From: Platerodrilus igneus
Lineage: Eukaryota > Arthropoda > Insecta > Coleoptera > Lycidae
Assembly: GCA_036346225.1 (NCBI GenBank)
Contig: JARFIW010000999.1
Location: 4,571,001-4,635,000, forward strand
Reading direction: 5' to 3'
DNA: 64,000 nucleotides
The translations under genes and the position numbers were made by a program. The notes beneath the pieces are model-generated. The model did no database searches, had not been told where the DNA came from, and worked only from the letters and a program-made list of their open reading frames with translations. This document shows positions 31,569 to 43,955 of the stretch, one piece after another. Within the stretch, counting starts at the first letter, position 1. Each line of letters begins with the position of its first letter.

Positions 31569-33513
31569 GTACCGGTTTACAGAAATAATGTTATGGTGCT
31601 TGTACTCAAGTAGATGAAGGTGATGCATGAGAGGAAAGTGGATGTTTTCTTTGCTTAAAAATATATCTTAGCATGTTGTAAAATAGAACTCTATTCCATA
31701 AGGATTTATTAATAATACTCGTCTTCCTAAAGATCATCCCTACCAGATTGGTTGGCTTCCATTCATTTAGTACACACAAGAAAGGTAAGTTTTACTGGCA
31801 ACGTAGTTTGTAATTGCTACTATGCATCTTTACACTTAGCGATTTTTTCTATTTTTGTGTTTCCATGTTAGCCCACTCCCGCGCCACTGTACTTAGCATG
31901 AGCACCCTTAATTTGTTACAATATGCCTGCCCCTTCTAAGCAATTCAAAATTTAACAGTTATATTTAATGCAAATACTGAAGATTTTTAAAAAATAACTA
32001 CACTAGTCCGATGAGCTGCAATATTATAAAACAGACCACAACATGTTCTTTCCTTGTAAATGGGCAGCATTTATAAAACCACCACAGATAATGCAAAACT
32101 GGTATAGTAGGCACTGTTCAGAAATATGGTCAAATTAACATCCACTCTCCATACCATTCGTTTCAGCCTTTATAATGCAAAACAACCCTTATGTTTACAG
32201 CTTGTAAACACAGGGGTATTCATAAATATATACAGAATTAAATCGTCTTCAATTAGACCAAATGAAGTTGGGGGAGAACTCAAACGTTAAAATAATTTGA
32301 ATAATTAACCGTATAAGGATATTTCGTAGCAGCTTGCGTGGGAAGACATAATTTTAAAACTGTTATAATTTTTTCCGGTGAGACTATATTTGTCTGTTCC
32401 ATTTACCACTCGCTTTTAGCAGATAATATGTTGGTTTATAGAATTACAACCGAGATTCCCTCTGAAATAAACGAATTACCGTATAACTTTATAGAATACA
32501 AACCTTTAGAAATTTCAAAGAACATAAAACCTGCTTATTCCAGGATTCTCTTTGTAGTATACTTTCGGATTTAGAAAACTTGTTTATCTGAATTTAGGTC
32601 TCATAGACAACTTTTCCCGTAAATGAAACAGTGCGTAGCCACATGAAGCATGAATAGCTTAACGCTGGAAACTCAAAATCTTCTATTATCAAGAAAATAG
32701 TTTAAATGTGATAAAGAATAGTAGATGTACATATTTAAAAAAAATTAATACTGGGTTAATCACGATATTAAAACATATTTTTTATAGACCATGTTACGCA
32801 TTAAGTAAATGAACTCGTAGCAAGCCTTTTTCAATTAATACATAACCAGATTCGATTTCTTATATTCATTAAATTTATTGCATTTAATTTAAAAGTAAAA
32901 TGAATTCCTTTTGTTTCATTAATTTGGTCCTGTGCATGGTATAAATTATCCGTTACATTGTAGGCTTAAAATGATTAATACGTATAAATTAGTTAAGATA
33001 CTCTCGGGCTTTTTATCGTTCCCGGAAATGTACTGTGAACACGCATTACTGAAGCGTCAAGGTTCTCTATTCCAATTGGTTGTACAGCATCAACCAATTT
33101 GAATGAGCCAAGTTCTGCGCAGTGAGAAATATGTGTTAAAACGAATCATAATTCATCACTTTAGTAACGGTAATCAACTGAAACGGTTGGGTTCTGTCGG
33201 GGTGCCATTCTCGTTCTGTTTGTAGCGTTCGTTTATCTTTCTAACCTACCTTACCTTTCTCCCTAGGGCACTATCAGTATTGAAAGCAGCAATAATCAGC
33301 ACTCTAAGGAAACAGGATCACATTAAAAACCACCCAGATGAGTTTGCTGTGGATTGAACTGTAAGTGTTATACCTTAAAATATGTATATAGAAATTTGCA
33401 TTGACTGTACCTTAATATTTAATTAAGAAAGAGAGTGCGTAACAATTGTCGCTTCAACTCATAGGGCGTTATCCTATGACATAATATTGTTTGTTAACTA
33501 AAACATGTTAAAG
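31353..33513. other. intergenic, nothing recognised apart from a (TG)n tract
   Basis: A TG microsatellite lies at 31538-31570. The longest plus-strand frame (32338-32574, 78 aa) shows no motif I recognise and starts without context, so it is not called as a gene. Around 33272 a TTTCTCCCTAG acceptor-like site precedes a short open stretch, too little to support an exon. Confidence 0.4.
31538..31570 (+). repeat. (TG)n microsatellite
   Basis: About 16 TG units with one C interruption near the end. Confidence 0.9.
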
Positions 33514-33630
33514 TGTAACGTGCATTTTTGGTGGCCTAACCTTTTTCGTCTACTTAATGCTTAAAATACATCGTTTTTGGATCGCTGTTTGTATAGAGTA
33601 AATACTTCCGCCTAGTTTTCAGATTAATAT
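33514..33630 (+). repeat. left LTR fragment of Gypsy3
   Basis: This 117-base direct repeat matches 36997-37113 and starts TGTAACG. Its far part is missing; an (ATT)n stretch joins it to coding sequence at 33652. Confidence 0.75.
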
Positions 33631-33651
33631 TATTATTATTAATATTATTAA

Positions 33652-34945
33652 TATTCCCGACGCCTTATCTTGCTCAGTACCTAAAATTGACTTAATTGAT
33701 GACTTTCCTAAATCTTCTATTACTCTGCCAATTCTGGATCCTTGGTATCTTAAGCTACGGACTCGTGTTAATTCTAATCCTAAACTATACAGTAACTGGC
33801 ATGTGGAAAACGAATTACTATACAAACATGTAAAATCTAAACAGTCTTTGCCCCAACATCCTCAAGACGATTGGAAGTTAGTAGTTCCCAGCGAACAACG
33901 GAATAGGGTTCTATACGAGAATCACGATCTACCTACTTCAGGTCACCCTGGTGTACACAAAATGGTCTCTAAAATTTCCATGCGTTACTATTGGCCTAAA
34001 CTTAGAGCCGCTGTTGCTCGATACGTCCGTCGTTGTAAAATTTGCTCTGCCCACAAAGTCGAACAAGAGAAACCTCCTGGCTTTATGTCTCCTCGTGCTA
34101 CTGCCACTCGTCCTTGGCAAGTCCTATGTACGGATATTGTCGGACCTCTTCTTAGATCCTCTAAAGGTAATTCCTTCATTTTAGTTGTGGCCGATTGTTT
34201 TACGAAATATGCTTGTTTCTTTCCTCTACGTGCATCTACGGCCGCTGCTTTTGCTCGAACCATTGAGGAAAATATTTTCCTGGTGTATGGTACTCCTCAG
34301 TATCTAATTGCGGACAATTGTGTACAATTTCGTAGTAATATTTTCACTAAACTCTGTAATTCTTATCGAACAAAAATTCTGTTTAATGCTCGCTATCATC
34401 CTCAGGCTAATCCGGCCGAGCGTATTAATAGAGTCCTGAAAACTATGATTTCTTCTTACGTTTCTGATAATCAACGTCGGTGGGACGTTAATTTAGCAAA
34501 AATTGGTTGTGCTATTCGTACGCTCAAACATGAGGTCATTGGTTACTCCCCGTATTTTGCTCTATATGGTCGTGAACATTTTGGAAAACCTCCTGATCCT
34601 GATGATGTTCTTATGGATCCCGAACGTCCTATTCCTCCTACTGACTTAGTCAAATTTGAGTCACTTCGTGAAGAAATTTCGAAACGTCTTTCCTTAACAT
34701 ACAAGAAAAATGCTAAACACTACGATCTTCGTCGTCGTCCCTTAACTTTATCTCCTGGCGATCGCGTGTGGAAACGCAATTATGTTCTTTCGGATGCTAC
34801 TCGCTACTTCAATGCTAAACTTGCTCCCAAATATGTGGGTCCCTTTACTATTAGGATTAACTTTCTCCGTGGACCTATATCTTAGTGGATGACTCTGGTA
34901 ACGATCTGGGTACTTGGCATATTAAGGACCTCAAACCCGATAAAA
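33652..34945 (+). pseudogene. Gypsy3 integrase with end of RNase H, 5' truncated
   Basis: Integrases of this type insert Gypsy DNA copies. Coding sequence begins abruptly at 33652 with the RNase H/integrase linker (IPDALS, then DPWYLKLRTRV). The integrase has the HHCC finger (H..SGHPGVHKM, then CKICSAH), catalytic D in CTDIVGP, D in IADNCVQF (usual NG replaced by NC) and E in NPAERINR. The C-terminal module reads GDRVWKRNY and LAPKYVGPFTI. A frameshift at about 34870-34890 separates this from the tail GNDLGTWHIKDLKPD. The same order and wording occur in Gypsy2. Confidence 0.85.
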
Positions 34946-35016
34946 CTTTAGACCCGCCAGACATTGATCCTGAACCTCCGGATCCTAATGGGCTCCCTCC
35001 GGCTGATTCTATTTTG

Positions 35017-35265
35017 AGACTAACCAACAGCAACCGCTGCGAATGCGGTGAGGGCGCGGAAAGCGCAGAGCACGTGCTCTTCGACTGCCCGCTTGAGGCG
35101 GGAAATCGAGGGTTGGCTGATAGCAAACTAGCTATCCTAGGTCTGGCATGGCCAAAGAGCCTAGAGGAAGTCGGGGAAGTGGTTAACCAGAAGGCGTTCT
35201 GGACAGCCTTAAAATAATTCGCGGGAAGGGTCGCGAGATTAGACAATCAATGACAACCGCGTGTA
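35017..35265 (+). pseudogene. 3' end of an R1/Jockey-like LINE ORF2
   Basis: This GC-rich insert in AT-rich surroundings encodes NRCECGEGAESAEHVLFDCP, the cysteine-histidine motif that ends R1-type LINE polymerases. WPKSLEEVGEVV and FWTALK follow, then a TAA, after which FAGRVARL continues in the same frame. It sits immediately after the Gypsy3 integrase tail and a proline-rich stretch. It is probably a 5'-truncated LINE insertion; its 3' UTR may run to the AT-rich tract near 35520-35590. Confidence 0.7.
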
Positions 35266-36996
35266 AAAATTCGGTGGGGTTGGTGAGAGGATTGAAAAAT
35301 TTTAGATTGACTATGCTGGAGAATTTTATCATCGAGGTAAGACTTAAATTGTGGCGGCTGTACTCGCACAAGCATTGATTTACATTAATCAGTAGTTTTT
35401 GAAATAATTTAACAATCACGTTTTGTGCGTAATGGCGCTAGCCGACATAATGTTTGTGCGAGTGCACCTGATAAATAGGGTGATGCTTTTGCTATTTTGT
35501 GGACTGCTATATGCTTAACGCTTATTAGACATTTATTTATATATTTATATAATTATATTTATTTATATTTTATATTTACACTTTATATTTATTAGCATGT
35601 ATTGTAGTATTTTGTGGCATATTTGTTTTGTTTGACGTTCTGTCGCCATTTTGGTTGCAGTATATATTTGGGAAGGAAGAGTAGATTTGTGAAGATTGTA
35701 ATCATAATATAAATCAGTTAGGGAATGATAGGGAAAACTAGGGATGGATTTAAATTAGTTAGCTAGATTTGGATAGTTTTAAGACGACCCTTCAGGTCGC
35801 ACTGGTAAGCAGAGCCGGCGTGTGCTATCCGGTATTACGGATCCCTCCCTCTTTCATTTTTTGTGTCTTGTTGATCGGGCACACTTCAAAGTCAGCGCTA
35901 GGGATACCATTATTTAAACCCTGTTTTTAGTTTTTGTTTCAGTTTGTCAGATTTTTAGGTTTGTTAGATTGTTACAGTTTGTTAGGTTTGTTAGATTTTT
36001 AGGTTTGTTAGATTTTTATTTAGTTTTTTTGTTTAGGGTGGATTAACTATGAAGTTAGAATAAATTAGAAGCACGATTATTTTCGCGTTTAAACCCAATG
36101 TAGTACCTCCGGGTGGAGCATTGGGGACGTGGCCGCAAGTATAGCGGCCCTTATTCAAATTATAATGATTCTATTTTGACCCCTACATATCGCTATCCCT
36201 AATGACTTGTTTTTTTTCCTCTCTTTTGTTTTTTTTGGCTTATTGGTCTTGTGTTTTCGCTGATAAGCTTGAGCCCGAAAACACTGGCGCCCATTTCGTA
36301 TTCCTATGTATATTTTGTAGCTAGCCCCTCCCGTGACTTGTTCTTCTGGCCAGTTCCACCATTTGTTCACTATTGGACTATTATAGTCGCTTTCTACATC
36401 CATTCCTTGAGGTAGGCTTCAGATCTATTTACTTTTCCTTTAGGAATTTCGACTTAGTCGCTTCTGGAGGTCTGTTAGCCATACTCTGCTTGAGTAATCG
36501 TTTCATACGAATCTGTGTTACCTCAGTTGGAAGTATTCCAGATGGTGTACTAGTTTGCCTTGCTCTTTTCTTTGTCTTGGTTCTTTCGTTGCTGCACACT
36601 TGAGGTTGACAGTCGTGTCGTTTAGTTGGTTTGCTACGAGTTTTCTTCCTCGTTTTTTTTCTTTCCTCTTGGTTTCTCCGCCGGAAGCCAAAACTTTTCT
36701 TTGAGGTGGAGAACAGAAATGTCCTTTTTGGGGACATCCGTCTTTTGACGATTCTGAAAGTAGCTATAACCTTTAATCCTCATTGGGTGTTTACTTGATA
36801 CTTTCTTTACCTATTCTGTCATTGTTGGTTACGATAGATAACTTTGTCTTCTTTTGGAAAGATATTCTTTCTCTTATACTGGTATTGGTCCTTCGAACCG
36901 GATAAAAAAAATTTTTTTTGTTTGGTTCCTGGTCTGCCACTTTTCTTTCTTTTTTTTTCTTTCACCCCGACGTCTTTATTTTGCTAGGGGGGAATT
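35266..36996 (+). other. non-coding 3' region of Gypsy3 and LINE tail
   Basis: The stretch contains a T/A-rich tract (35520-35590), short TTTGTTAG repeats (35940-36020), a primer-site-like CTGGCGCCCATTTCG at 36283 and a T-rich area. Its reading frames on either strand lack recognisable motifs. A purine tract at its end borders the right LTR. Confidence 0.4.
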
Positions 36997-37113
36997 TGTA
37001 ACGTGCATTTTTGGTGGCCTAACCTTTTTCGTCTACTTAATGCTTAAAATACATCGTTTTTGGATCGCTGTTTGTATAGAGTAAATACTTCCGCCTAGTT
37101 TTCAGATTAATAT
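36997..37113 (+). repeat. right LTR (start) of Gypsy3
   Basis: It matches 33514-33630 and follows the purine tract at 36985-36996. Where this LTR ends on the right could not be settled. Confidence 0.7.
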
Positions 37114-38434
37114 GCAAGTTGACTCGCCTGTATTAATTTTAAAAGATGGTTTAGTGGTAAATTGGAATACTCGTAAAATTACTTTCCACTTGTCATTAAT
37201 AAATAAAACCGCTGTAATTAATATGTAGATATACAGTCTAGGTAGGCGATCAGAAGTTGTACTAGTAGGAATAGATATAAACAAAAAAGGGTCGTGTTTG
37301 TGTCTTGCTGACAAAACGTCAAGAATTAAGTCAACGATACTGGTTTGTGCTGCTTTTAACTCGATGCACGCGGGTTTTAAGGACATTGGTACGGACTTAC
37401 GTTAGTGATACATGTGCTTTACTGATTGTGGCTTTTGTTGCTTGCTTGGTCTGGTGATGTTTAAACTGTGACAGACTACCGGTATACAAAAGTAGTGGTT
37501 AAAGTTCCTCGCTGCTTGTTGTATGGTTATGCAACTAATAGACATAGTTCCTTCGCGTGATAAGGTCCGCTGCTAACCCCAGTGAAATCAGTCAGTGTGA
37601 TTAGGGTAAGTGGTGATAAGTTCCATCAACACCCTCACAGTCTAGAGTGCAGTGCTTCGTTAGTGCCAGACATCGTGGATCCCACACTGCAATGGCAAGG
37701 AAGCGGTACTGAAGGACCTTGTGTAAGTTACACTATTTCCTATTTGTTCTTACTGTAAATATCTACCCCTTGTTTTTGCAATATTCCTTGTCGTTCTGAT
37801 ACCTTTTCCATAGACTGGCCCGCTATTTAATCAACCATACTGAATGACTCAGAACAATTGTGCTTATCTACTGATTTATGTCTTTGCTAAAAATTGTTTT
37901 CTAAATTACTTAGACTAATTATGTCTTACCTATTTATATTTTTTTGTTACATTTTACCTGAATTATGTTTAATTGGTGGGTGATGAAACGTTTCTGCTAC
38001 TCCCCAATATGGCCTCACTTTGTACTCAGAATTTTTCTGTACTGCTATTACTGTTGTTAGATTATAGAGTTTATCTAAACAGTTGCTCTTATTTAATCTA
38101 TAAAGTACTGAACAAGTTATACTTGATCCATAGGCTATGCTTTTTCTCTGTTTCAGGTTTGCAGGACTAATTTGTTTTTCTTTCAGGTTTACTATTCTAA
38201 TTTCTCTATGGCAGGTACTGGTACTAACTCCTGACAGCCGCGTCCCTTCTAGATTGGTCTGCTTTCTACACCCCCTACTCTCCGATTGAGCACGGTCACT
38301 GTTGTTTTCTTGGATTTTCTTTTGTTACGCACGACTACGAGCCAAAGTGTCGTAACTTTGACGCACAACGTGGCGTCTACTAGAAATACGTAACAAAAGG
38401 TTGGCTTCTTTCGTTCTCTGAATTAATTATAAAA

Positions 38435-38650
38435 TGTGAGTCGACCGACTAAAAGCTATGCGATTTTGGACTCACTGTAAGTCACTGGACTAAAAACAAC
38501 GTGACTGCGTTGGTTTGTAGGTCAATCGACTAAAAGCAATGTGACTATGGACTCAATGTAGGCCAATCTACTAAAAAAGTGCGTTACTTTGAACTCAAAG
38601 TATGTCGCCGACAAAAAACAGCGTTACTTTGAACTCAAGAAAAATTGCTG
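38435..38650 (+). repeat. degenerate minisatellite
   Basis: Four to five imperfect copies of a unit of about 50-60 bases contain GTCnnnCGACTAAAAnCnnnGTGACT followed by GGACTCA. The last two copies shift to GTTACTTTGAACTCAA. Confidence 0.65.
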
Positions 38651-39564
38651 ATGTTGCACAATCAAATTTATCCTCAGTGATACCACGCACAGAGTGAACG
38701 ACGATATGATAACAGAGAACTTTTACGTACTCTTCTCCAACACTGTATACATCTGAATAAGACGAACGAAATTCATCAAAAATTGTATAATGAATTAAAT
38801 AGAATTTTTTTTGTCATTGTTGCGGTTGGCTAATCCGCAAATTGGCAATCGAGATGCAAAGAAATAGAACCTCTACAAGATTAGGCGGGAGGTGTAGACA
38901 GGCAAGGTACACACAATAAAAACTATAAATCTTGTAGTTTAGGGCAAGGTTTATTTCTGATATGATTTCTCTTTACAAAAACTAATGACAACTATATGAC
39001 AAATTTAATTTATAGAAAACCATGGCATCAACATATGCCTTCTTAAACTTTCATAAATTCAACACAAACCAAAGTCCACTATTATTTATGTTGCACTGCA
39101 ACAGTCATATTAAAATTTACAAAACTGCACCTTTTTTAATATCATTTACTTTTTATGGAACTTTTAAATCAAGATTAAAATAAATATTCCTATCAAATTA
39201 GCTCTTTACAAAGATTATAAATTTTTACACTTTTTTAAAGCAACTAAAGCCAGCAAAAAATGTACCTTACCACAAATAGTTTCGTTGAACGTTCAAAAAA
39301 ATATCCCCCTTTTTAAGCATAATTTTACGTAGCAACCAAATTTTTGTTGACCTTTTACACACTATATTTTAATCCCATGCAAATTTTAAGCTCACTTCTT
39401 AATACACAAATTATGTAAAATTGCAAAATGTAACGTGCTATAAATTGGATAAATAGTTCTGACCTTATAATTCTCTTGTTATTTTTTCTTGCTGAACATC
39501 CTGGTCCAAATTCCCACTTGTTGTGGAACTTCTGGCTTAGAAATCACTCTTGATTGTCCAGTAA

Positions 39565-39690
39565 GTTAGAGTGGTCTTTACTAGTGACTTAGCTTCTTTA
39601 ATAGTAATTTGGTTTTTTTACGAGTGATTTAGTGTCTTTACCAGTTATTTAATTTATTTACGAGTGATTTGGTGCTTTTACCAGAGACAG
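39565..39690 (+). repeat. short-unit minisatellite
   Basis: Repeats of about 32 bases are built from TTTACGAGTGATTTAGTG and TTTACCAGTNATTT words, five half-units in a row with small changes. Confidence 0.65.
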
Positions 39691-39865
39691 TGCCCTAAAT
39701 TAATAAAATTGCAAAGATTTTTATTTAAATTAATTATTTCTAGACTTACGTTTATATCAACGGCAAAATTTTATATAAATTTATCACCACACGCACTCTA
39801 CTGCTTATATTACTTTACGTTTGAATTTTGTTAATATCAATTTTTGAAATTATTAACTTTCAGTA

Positions 39866-39999
39866 ATAGTATATTATTGAACATACGGTAATGTAGGCAA
39901 TAACTCACGCAGATGAAGTTTGCGGCACGAGCCGAAGGCTCGTGCCGTAATTCATCAAGTGAGTTATTGCCATTACCGTATGTTGAATACTATACTTTA
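39866..39999. repeat. foldback element with perfect central palindrome
   Basis: The outer arms, 39877-39917 and 39951-39991, are inverse copies (ACATACGGTAATG...; TGAGTTATTGCC). The centre, 39923-39947, is CGGCACGAGCC-GAA-GGCTCGTGCCG, a perfect 11-bp stem with a 3-base loop. More GTGAGTTATTATAACTCAC-type inversions follow at about 40165-40195. It is likely a MITE or snapback element of unknown class. Confidence 0.7.
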
Positions 40000-41083
40000 T
40001 CTACGACTATAAGCACAGTAACAAGTTTTAATAAACACATGTAATCAAGATTATTTAAAAAAAATTATAGTACAAATTTGTTTGACATTACGTAAATGTC
40101 AATGAGCATGGCTACTTTGATATTTTTGGTAGGTAATTAAATAGAAATATAAGCTGGAGTCGTGAGTTATTATAACTCACGCTCATAACTCACGGTGTTT
40201 AATTATGAACACTATTACTTGTTCAAAAGTATATGAATAATGGTATTATAACTAAATAAGAGTAGATAAAAATTTTTATTTACGTAAATATCTTCTTTTA
40301 AAATAGCACAGTCGGCTCGTGGATTATATAATAATCCTCCTTTATCGGCTTTGCTAGTTTTATGGAAACAAATTCCTTCTCGAATATTCCACGCGTTCTC
40401 ATTGGTTGACGGAACGCTATCAGTTATTCGTACGTGTAAATGCGTTTCAATTATTGTTATTTCTGAAATGTGTTGAATTTTGGATGCTCTAATATGTACG
40501 TTCTAAATTTCACGTACATCAGACTTTCTAGAGAGACTTGATTAACAAATGGGATTAAACATGTACGTTCCAAATTGCACGTATATAGCATTTTATGTAC
40601 ATTTTATATTGTACGTACTATGATAATTTACCGTCGCCTCAAATATCCTTACTTATTCAAATGTGCTTGTTTTTAAATGTTGAAACTTGTAACAATTTTA
40701 TTTTCAATAATAATTCTTTGCATATAATTTCGAGAATAATGTAACAATTTTATTAATAATAATAATTATTTGCACTCAACTTCAAAAGTAATACGCTAAG
40801 TCTGCATCGTTCCTTAGTAATCTAGTTATATTCAGATATCTGTGTCGTATAAAGCTATTTGCAAGCACATCTCTGTTTGATTGTTTCGTTCCCCTCCTGA
40901 CGGCGCGACCGCTCGGCCCAGGTTACAAGATTGTCGGCCACAGGCGATAGCGATATCAACATGTACCCTTGGCTGGAGGCCGGCAATCTTCGAATCCATT
41001 TCAAATGGTGAAGGTATCTCCGAATAACGGTTGGTAATGTATATATTATTCAAACTTATGTAATTTGAGGTAATTTATTTAGC

Positions 41084-41190
41084 GCACACGTAAGATGCAA
41101 CTTTTAGAAACACACGTAAGATGCAACTTTTAGAAAAACACACGTAAGATGCATCTTTTAGAAACACACGTAAGATGCAACCTTTAGAAG
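41084..41190 (+). repeat. tandem repeat of about 27 bases, four copies
   Basis: The unit is CACACGTAAGATGCAACTTTTAGAAA with one or two changes per copy. It sits in non-coding DNA. Confidence 0.9.
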
Positions 41191-43747
41191 GTGACATAAT
41201 TCAACTTTGAGAGCACGACTGCTGCAGAATGTAATGCGACAGGATATGATTCGACACGTGGAACGTAACAAATATTACTCGACAAGAATAATAGATTTAA
41301 ACTTTGCCTAACAAGAAATTTGTCTAGGAAGGAATTATAGAAGTTGATTTGGATGAAGTCTTTTCAGATTGCAAACGCTGTTATCCTTGCTTGAAGAACG
41401 GGGATCCCGTCTTGCTTTGTCATAAAGCGACAATTGTAGTTTTGGTTCGTAGATAGCTATAAGTTTTTTTTGCATGTGTTTCAAAACTTGGAACACGTTA
41501 ACTTGCTTTGATGCTTAATACACGTAAATTGTAAAAGTTTCAACTAATTGTTGAGCTGGTTTTACAAGTTGTAAAACGAAAGTTTACTGAATTAGTGTTC
41601 TAAAAAAACATGCTTTGCTCCATATGAATTGTCGGTAATGCCAACAGGTGTTTCCGACGTCATATTTTTCTACTTTGTACACCTGACAGATGTTGCCTTA
41701 AAAGTAAATGCTTTGAGCAGCTGTAATGCAATTTAAATGAACATGCCTATTTTTGTGATCAGCTTTATCTACACTTAGATTATTATACGTAATTTTGAAA
41801 GCTCAAATGCTGATATTGTTAGGAGCTATTAATTTGTTATCTACCTGAAAAGATCTGCCCAGGTTAGAATTCTATTTGTACAACAAGTTCATGTTTAAAG
41901 TAAAGTTGCTTGATGAATATTAATAAAGACAAACAGGAAAGTTAAAAGTTTAAGATTGATGCAGTTAATGATAAAAATTTTTGTTACAAGTTATATTATT
42001 TTAAAAGAGTTCTTTTAGTAAACAATTAGTTCAAAATTGAAGATTTTTTATTTTGATCAAGTGCGATCAAATCTAATTACATAAAGCTAAAACTTTTCTG
42101 AGTAATAAATTGATGCCAATTGTATATTGGAAATACTTTTTTATTATTTCTTTACGTATTTTCGCAGGACACAGATGGTGTTCCACTTTTTTATTTATTT
42201 AACTATCACAATTTCTTACAGGAGCTGCGTTTTATTTTATTAAGACAGGTTTTTGTCAACGAAGGCGATCATTTTTTTTCTTTGGGTCTCCACGTCCGCC
42301 CTTAGAACTGTGCTATGCAATTATCGTAATTAAATCAGGACTTGGTGGCGCCTATTTGATTTAGCTTAACTTTGATTTGCAAACAGAATTCGACTTACAC
42401 CCCCCCCCCCCATTTCTCATTGCTCTACCCAGGAATAGACACCTAGCTTTGTCGGAAGATTTTTGGAAAAATAAGTATCACTGACGCCACGCCCATAAAA
42501 CAAAAAAAAATACGTTTTACTGGCCTTTACAACGTGGTCCTGTCAGTGAGAACAAAAATAAAGTTACAGACTATCAGAAACTGTTATAAATTACACGCAT
42601 TTATTTATTTCTTTACGCAAATATGCTTAGATTGAAAGAATTCTTATTTTACGAGTTATTTATCTTCAAATATGTTGAATTTGTATGTGTTTTGAACTTA
42701 GGAATGTCCTAAACGTTCTAGAAATGATTGAATTGCTTTAGCATATTTACATGAGATATTCCTCCCTTGTGACCTTATGTGACCATAAACAACCTTATAA
42801 TCATTGCAATATATTGAAAACTAAAAATTCTCTCGTGAATATCAGATAGCAAATTGGACCTCCATATATCATAACGCCTACCTTACCTGATATCACAAAG
42901 TCGAGAATTTCTTATTAATAAAGGAAGCCCAAGGTAAAGCTGGATGGAAAACGGCTTGAGGAAAAGAAAAACTCAGTAAAGATAAACGGCTAGTAGAGTG
43001 TTAGCTCTGGGTAGATCATGAGCTTGGGTCATGAGTTAACAAATGACCAAATATATAGATATAGAGCGCCACTATATTTTTCAATACAACAACATACAAA
43101 GATACATGTACTTGTATTAGGGAATGCGGAAACCTGAAGTCTACACCGCTTATGTAGCCACCAAAACCTAAATATCAACCTTGCAAAGCACTTACCAAAA
43201 TATCACTTACCAGATGTATTACAGATGTCTCTCATAACCTGTGAACAAACAAATGCACAACTGGGACACCGTTTGTGTTCTTAAAAATATTCACCAATAA
43301 ATAACATATGTGATTTTAAGTTCCAAAAATATATATACTCAGGGTACTTGATATCATTAGACAGAGTTAATTTTTTTCTTATTATGAACCAAGAAATATC
43401 CCTTAAATTTTTAATAATAAAAGAATTAAGCAAAAATAAATTCTATTCAATCAAATTGGTTTAGCTTGTTTTAACATTCATATTTACAATAAAAGTTTAC
43501 ATGTAAAGAAACTAGTATTGTTTTATCTTCAAAAACACGAACATCTTTAAACTCAATATTTCAACATATGTTTACTGTAAGGTATTTGCTTTCTTAATAT
43601 AAGTTGTTACGTGCCAAGGGTCACTTTAACATTGTATTTAGGTTAAGTTGTTGTACGGAAGTTTCCCGCCATATTTTCAAATACGCGAGACGCGCGAATT
43701 ATTTTTTTTCTGAAATTTAAGTGAAAAAGCTAACCCGATTTAGAAAA

Positions 43748-43955
43748 TGTAATTTGTCAGGTTAGCATATAAGGATTTAGTAGGTGGTACTTTTGGTAAA
43801 TTTGTTGATTCACAACTATGTCATGGACAAGTTTTAAATGTGCATCGTTGGAAAACCAAAGTACCAGTAACAAAATTTGCTGGAGTGCAGAGTGACTCAC
43901 TCTATGAACATTTTTTTAAATTTGGGCACTTCTTGCCAAAAAGAAGAATAGTTTG
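43748..43955 (+). pseudogene. short coding-like fragment, unknown
   Basis: About 68 codons are open without ATG context, including GGTFGKFVDSQLCHGQVL and FFKFGHFLPKRRIV before a stop. The composition looks protein-coding and it lies between Gypsy4 repeats. I do not recognise a domain; it could be a captured host exon or the end of an element protein. Confidence 0.3.

Larger units (their letters stand above)
33514..37113 (+). mobile_element. Gypsy3: Ty3/Gypsy remnant between 117-bp direct repeats
   Basis: Identical 117-base segments beginning TGTAACGTGC lie at 33514-33630 and 36997-37113. The right one is preceded by a purine tract (CTAGGGGGGAATT), as a 3' LTR should be. Between them is an integrase region (33652-34950), an R1-like LINE tail (35017-35216) and non-coding 3' sequence. 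The left LTR piece joins mid-pol directly through an ATT repeat, so gag, protease and reverse transcriptase are gone. The pol sequence is related to Gypsy2. Confidence 0.75.
37114..43604. other. 6.5 kb without recognised genes; minisatellites and a foldback
   Basis: No open frame here resembles a known family. It holds the separately listed tandem repeats at 38435-38650, 39565-39690 and 41084-41190, the foldback at 39866-39999, repeated GTACGTTCnAAATTnCACGTA-type words at 40491-40620 and a 12-C run at 42400-42411. TTTTGTTACG and CGTAACAAAA at about 38330 and 38390 bracket 50 bases in inverse orientation. Confidence 0.4.

Noticed and set aside
32338..32574. 78-aa plus-strand frame in the gap between R-C and Gypsy3
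   Set aside because: There is no domain, no repeat partner, and no splice or promoter context; a frame of this length is expected by chance.
35017..35217. GC-rich coding segment as bacterial contamination or a host gene
   Set aside because: The Cys/His motif and the following WTALK...FAGRVARL are those of an R1-type LINE 3' end.
36429..36737. 102-aa lysine/arginine-rich minus-strand frame in the Gypsy3 3' region
   Set aside because: Its composition follows from a T-rich plus strand. There is no motif and no supporting context.
41084..41190. CRISPR-like regular repeats
   Set aside because: The units are directly adjacent with no unique spacers and the context is eukaryotic; it is a simple tandem repeat.
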